Of a DNA stretch of 64,000 nt, positions 61,319-64,000 are shown piece after piece. Every line of letters begins with the position of its first letter. The stretch's first letter is position 1. This DNA is from Bacteroidales bacterium. Lineage in GTDB: Bacteria > Bacteroidota > Bacteroidia > Bacteroidales > UBA932. The notes under the pieces were generated by a model, which ran no database searches, was not told the DNA's origin, and saw nothing but the letters and a program-made list of their open reading frames with translations. The stretch is from positions 44,316 through 108,315 of the forward strand of contig JAFZIN010000032.1 in NCBI GenBank assembly GCA_017554305.1, given 5' to 3'. Position numbers and translations under genes: made by a program.

Positions 61319-63715
61319 ATGAAAAAGTTATCAGATCTCAAAACGGGTGAAAAAGGGGTAATTGTGAAGGTCTTTGGTCACGGAGGCTTCCGCAAGAGAA
61401 TAGTGGAGATGGGCTTCATTAGGGGAAAGGTTGTGGAGGTTCTAAACAGCGCTCCTTTGAAGGATCCTATTGAGTACGAGATAATGAACTACCACATTTC
61501 ACTCAGAAGAAGTGAGGCCTCTCAAATAGAGATTATCTCTGTGGAGGAGGCGGAACACCTTGCAAGTGAGCACAATCCGCGCACGGGCAACTTCCTCCCG
61601 TCCTGCATTGGATGTACGGAGGCAGACTGCAAGTTCAAGAATCTGAGTGAACATTCAGACCCGTTTGAGGATGCGCTTTACAGAGGTGCGGCAGAGAAGA
61701 GCAAGGAGATAACCGTGGCGCTGGTGGGCAATCCAAACTGCGGAAAGACCTCTCTCTTTAACCGGGCCAGCGGCTCTCATGAGAGGGTGGGCAACTACAG
61801 CGGCGTAACGGTTGGTGCGGTTAAGGGCAAGATGTACTACAAGGGCTATCGCTTCACTCTTATAGACCTCCCCGGAACTTACTCACTTTCAGCCTATAGC
61901 CCGGAGGAAAAGTATGTGCGCCGCTCCATTGTAAAAGACAACCCAGATGTAGTTCTCAATGTAATTGACTCATCCAACCTTGAAAGAAACCTCTTCCTCA
62001 CCACCCAGCTCATTGATATGAACGTGAGGATGGTGATAGCGCTCAATATGTATGACGAGCTTACGCATCGTGGAGATGTGCTTGACTATGAGGCGCTGGA
62101 AAAACTTATAGGTGTTCCTATGGTTCCGGTGGTCTCCACAAAGGGAACAGGTATTGCCAAGCTATTTGACACTATAATAGACCTTTACGAGGAGGGAGAT
62201 AAAACCAGAAACATTGTAAAACACATTCACGTTGCTCACGGGCCGGTGGTTGAAAGAAGCGTAGACCGCTTAAGGGAAGCCATTTACAAGAACCCTAACG
62301 CAATGGATGAGTTTACTCCAAGATACATTGCGCTGCGTCTGCTCCAGCATGACAAGGAGATGGAAGGGGTTCTCAACGCCTTCAGCAACAAAGATGAGAT
62401 TCTGAAAATCAGAGACGTAGAGGTGGAGCGCATTGAACGTGAAACCGGAGACACTCCGGAGACGGTGATTATGGACTCCAAGTACGGCTTCATAGACGGC
62501 GCAATAAGAGAGACTTACAAGGCCGGAGAGAGAAAACCGGGAACCACTCCAACGGAAAAGATAGACAACATTGTAACCCACAAAATTTGGGGCTTCCCAA
62601 TCTTCCTCATAGCCTTGTTTTTAATCTTCCAGGCAACCTTCTCACTGGGGCAGTATCCTATGGACTGGATAAGTGCGGGAGTAGACAAACTTGGAGAAGT
62701 TGTAGGCAGTGCAATGAGTGAAGGATGGTTCAAAGCCCTCATAGTAGACGGCATAATTACCGGCGTTGGCGGAGTGCTGGTATTCCTTCCTAACATCCTC
62801 ATTCTCTTCTTCTTTATCTCACTTATGGAGGCCAGCGGCTATATGGCCCGTGCCGCCTTCATTATGGATAAGATTATGCACAAGGTTGGACTCCACGGCC
62901 GCTCCTTCATTCCGCTTATGATGGGATTCGGCTGCAACGTTCCGGCCGTTATGGCAACCCGCACAATTGAGAACCGCAACGCCAGAATGATAACCATCCT
63001 CATTAACCCGCTAATGAGCTGCAATGCCCGCCTGCCTATCTATCTGCTGCTTGCCGGCATCTTCTTCCCAAAGAGCGCCGGATTGGTAATCTTCTGTATT
63101 TACCTGGGAGGCGTTATTTTAGCGGCCTTAATGGCAAAACTTTTTGGCAAGTTTATCTTTAATGAAGACGAGACCCCGTTTGTAATGGAACTCCCGCCTT
63201 ACAGAATCCCAACCTGGAAGTCACTGCTAAGAGACACCTGGGACAAGGGCAAACAGTACATTCACAAGATTGCCACCGTAATTCTTATAGGAACTCTAAT
63301 TGTTTGGGCCTTAAGCTATTTCCCAAGCGGAGACCCGGACCCTGTAGCCCGATTGGAACACTCTTACCTTGCAATGATAGGTAATTTTATCTCTCCTATT
63401 TTGTCCCCGATAGGATTCCATTGGCAGGAGACCGTCTCCCTTTTGAGCGGCATGGCTGCAAAGGAGATTGTGGTGAGCACAATGAACATGCTCTATACCT
63501 TTAACGGTGAGCTCATTATAGGCAGCGTGCTCACACCTGCCATTGCCATAGCCTTTATGGCCTTCACCCTCATCTACTTCCCTTGCATTGCAACCATAGG
63601 TGCCATTAAGCACGAAACCGGCAGCTGGAAGTGGGCCCTCTTCACCGTCTGCTACACCCTCCTTCTTGCCTGGATAGTAGCCTTCCTGCTCTCCAAACTC
63701 TTTGCCCTGCTGTAA
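61319..63715 (+). CDS. feoB: FeoA-FeoB fusion, ferrous iron transporter
   Basis: A 798-residue fusion. Residues about 1-75 form a FeoA SH3-like domain (KGVIVKVFG, MGFIRGKVVEVL). A linker holds three cysteines in CIGCTEADC (C96, C99, C104). The FeoB G domain starts near 130 with the P-loop GNPNCGKTS (G137), then the NYSGVTVGAVKG switch, DLPGTYSL and LNMYDE (the NxxD motif). The membrane domain (about 415-798) has Gate motifs with GFGCNVPAVMATRT and a PLMSCNARLPIY segment. It imports Fe2+. The start is 8 bp after the promoter. Confidence 0.95.
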   Translation: MKKLSDLKTGEKGVIVKVFGHGGFRKRIVEMGFIRGKVVEVLNSAPLKDPIEYEIMNYHISLRRSEASQIEIISVEEAEHLASEHNPRTGNFLPSCIGCTEADCKFKNLSEHSDPFEDALYRGAAEKSKEITVALVGNPNCGKTSLFNRASGSHERVGNYSGVTVGAVKGKMYYKGYRFTLIDLPGTYSLSAYSPEEKYVRRSIVKDNPDVVLNVIDSSNLERNLFLTTQLIDMNVRMVIALNMYDELTHRGDVLDYEALEKLIGVPMVPVVSTKGTGIAKLFDTIIDLYEEGDKTRNIVKHIHVAHGPVVERSVDRLREAIYKNPNAMDEFTPRYIALRLLQHDKEMEGVLNAFSNKDEILKIRDVEVERIERETGDTPETVIMDSKYGFIDGAIRETYKAGERKPGTTPTEKIDNIVTHKIWGFPIFLIALFLIFQATFSLGQYPMDWISAGVDKLGEVVGSAMSEGWFKALIVDGIITGVGGVLVFLPNILILFFFISLMEASGYMARAAFIMDKIMHKVGLHGRSFIPLMMGFGCNVPAVMATRTIENRNARMITILINPLMSCNARLPIYLLLAGIFFPKSAGLVIFCIYLGGVILAALMAKLFGKFIFNEDETPFVMELPPYRIPTWKSLLRDTWDKGKQYIHKIATVILIGTLIVWALSYFPSGDPDPVARLEHSYLAMIGNFISPILSPIGFHWQETVSLLSGMAAKEIVVSTMNMLYTFNGELIIGSVLTPAIAIAFMAFTLIYFPCIATIGAIKHETGSWKWALFTVCYTLLLAWIVAFLLSKLFALL

Positions 63716-63823
63716 CTCCTAACAATCTCCTCTTTCCTCCGCGATAGTTTCCGTTACCCCACCATAGTCTTTAAAACCGACATCCTCTCCTTGTTAAAGC
63801 TGCCAAAGCTGCCATTTTTTGCC

Positions 63824-63904
63824 TCAGAGTAAAATGTATCCATCTTTTGGGTCAATTATACTCAAATGCTTGGAGGTAAGCACTTTTCCCCTTTTATTTG
63901 CCAT
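63824..63904 (-). pseudogene. Possible small gene or gene remnant
   Basis: A minus-strand ATG frame of 26 codons (MANKRGKVLTSKHL..., ending DPKDGYILL) stops with TGA. A second frame of 29 codons (63754-63843) overlaps its end and continues in the same direction. Both have protein-like composition, and a single frame change would join them, which suggests a decayed gene. It could also be a real small protein or chance. No family recognised. Confidence 0.25.
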
Positions 63905-63929
63905 AAAAAACCTTAAAATCAAAAAACAT

Positions 63930-63953
63930 CTTATAAACTTATATGTTTATAAG
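63930..63953. repeat. Perfect 9-bp inverted repeat (candidate operator)
   Basis: CTTATAAAC (63930-63938) and GTTTATAAG (63945-63953) with a 6-bp spacer. It ends 11 bp before the -7 element and covers the -33 position of the final gene. Confidence 0.55.
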
Positions 63954-63964
63954 TGAAAAATTAT

Positions 63965-63972
63965 TATCTTTG
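63965..63972 (+). promoter_or_regulatory. -7 element TATCTTTG for the gene starting at 63975
   Basis: TATCTTTG ends 2 bp before the ATG at 63975, implying a leaderless or nearly leaderless message. Confidence 0.55.
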
Positions 63973-63974
63973 TT

Positions 63975-64000
63975 ATGGAATTTGTAAGATCAATTGAAGG
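63975..64000 (+). CDS. Start of an unidentified gene, cut by window edge
   Basis: ATG followed by an open frame reading MEFVRSIE before the window ends. Too short for identification. Promoter and palindrome upstream make a real start likely. Confidence 0.45.

Larger units (their letters stand above)
63716..63974. other. Intergenic stretch between feoAB and the next gene
   Basis: This 259-bp stretch contains no established gene. Low-complexity pyrimidine-rich sequence follows the feoAB stop. On the minus strand two short overlapping frames look protein-like (63824-63904 and 63754-63843). A palindrome and a -7 element precede the final gene start. Confidence 0.6.

Overview
The window is chromosomal DNA from a member of the Bacteroidota, most likely the Bacteroidales. 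The evidence is family content (GldH, PorT-like barrels, DUF5686, DUF4465, FeoA-FeoB fusion, OprO/P-type porin, SGNH_hydro_N/GDSL pair), the near absence of Shine-Dalgarno sequences, and many copies of the Bacteroidetes -7 promoter element TAnnTTTG. I cannot name a genus. Coding density is very high, with many 1-4 bp gene overlaps. I see no rRNA, insertion sequence, prophage or CRISPR array. There is one tRNA (Gly, GCC).

Layout. 1-6085: a partial hemW, a coiled-coil membrane protein, two small conserved genes, a DUF3109 gene and an M16-like protein that has lost its zinc site. 6208-13721: a TPR protein with an RlhA-like U32 protein, then holB-ricT-gldH-trmB-M20 amidohydrolase. 13681-15609 (minus): trxA, outer-membrane barrel and polyprenyl synthase. 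15722-20122: kbl-lgt-rRNA methyltransferase, then pgk. 20119-27977 (minus): a tightly packed eight-gene block, DUF47/PhoU-like, PiT-like membrane protein fused to a LuxR-type HTH, phosphate-selective-type porin, lamin-tail lipoprotein, a possible divergent CYTH protein, a CYTH protein, a DASS/SLC13 transporter and MgtC. 28135-34601: SGNH hydrolase, miaA, smpB, an HTH and hemerythrin pair, and gcvP. 34730-42419: carboxyltransferase with biotin carrier, YraN, manC, arginine deiminase, pheS and a GHL10 glycosidase. 42547-45272: tRNA-Gly, a barrel protein and a WG-repeat secreted protein. 45366-56595: an eight-gene operon for making and exporting a fatty-acyl product. 56653-64000: dipeptidase, lipoproteins, a CAT-fold acyltransferase, a DUF4465 lipoprotein under a cobalamin riboswitch, feoAB, and the start of another gene behind a palindrome.

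Two blocks stand out. The first is the 20119-27977 cluster. Its PiT-like protein lacks the phosphate-transport signature residues and carries a coiled coil and a DNA-binding domain, so it looks like a membrane phosphate sensor that is also a transcription factor. A perfect 11-bp inverted repeat lies directly upstream of the cluster promoter and is a good candidate operator. Porin, CYTH, DASS and DUF47 partners all fit acquisition of phosphate or polyphosphate, but that function is inferred. The second is the acyltransferase-ketosynthase-ACP-MMPL exporter-FAD oxidoreductase-LolA-DUF5686 operon, headed by a serine hydrolase lipoprotein. It resembles a stripped-down aryl-polyene/flexirubin-type cluster without its own ketoreductase or dehydratase.

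Other points of note are the orphan cobalamin riboswitch and DUF4465 lipoprotein unit, and a hemerythrin sensor translationally coupled to a stand-alone HTH protein.
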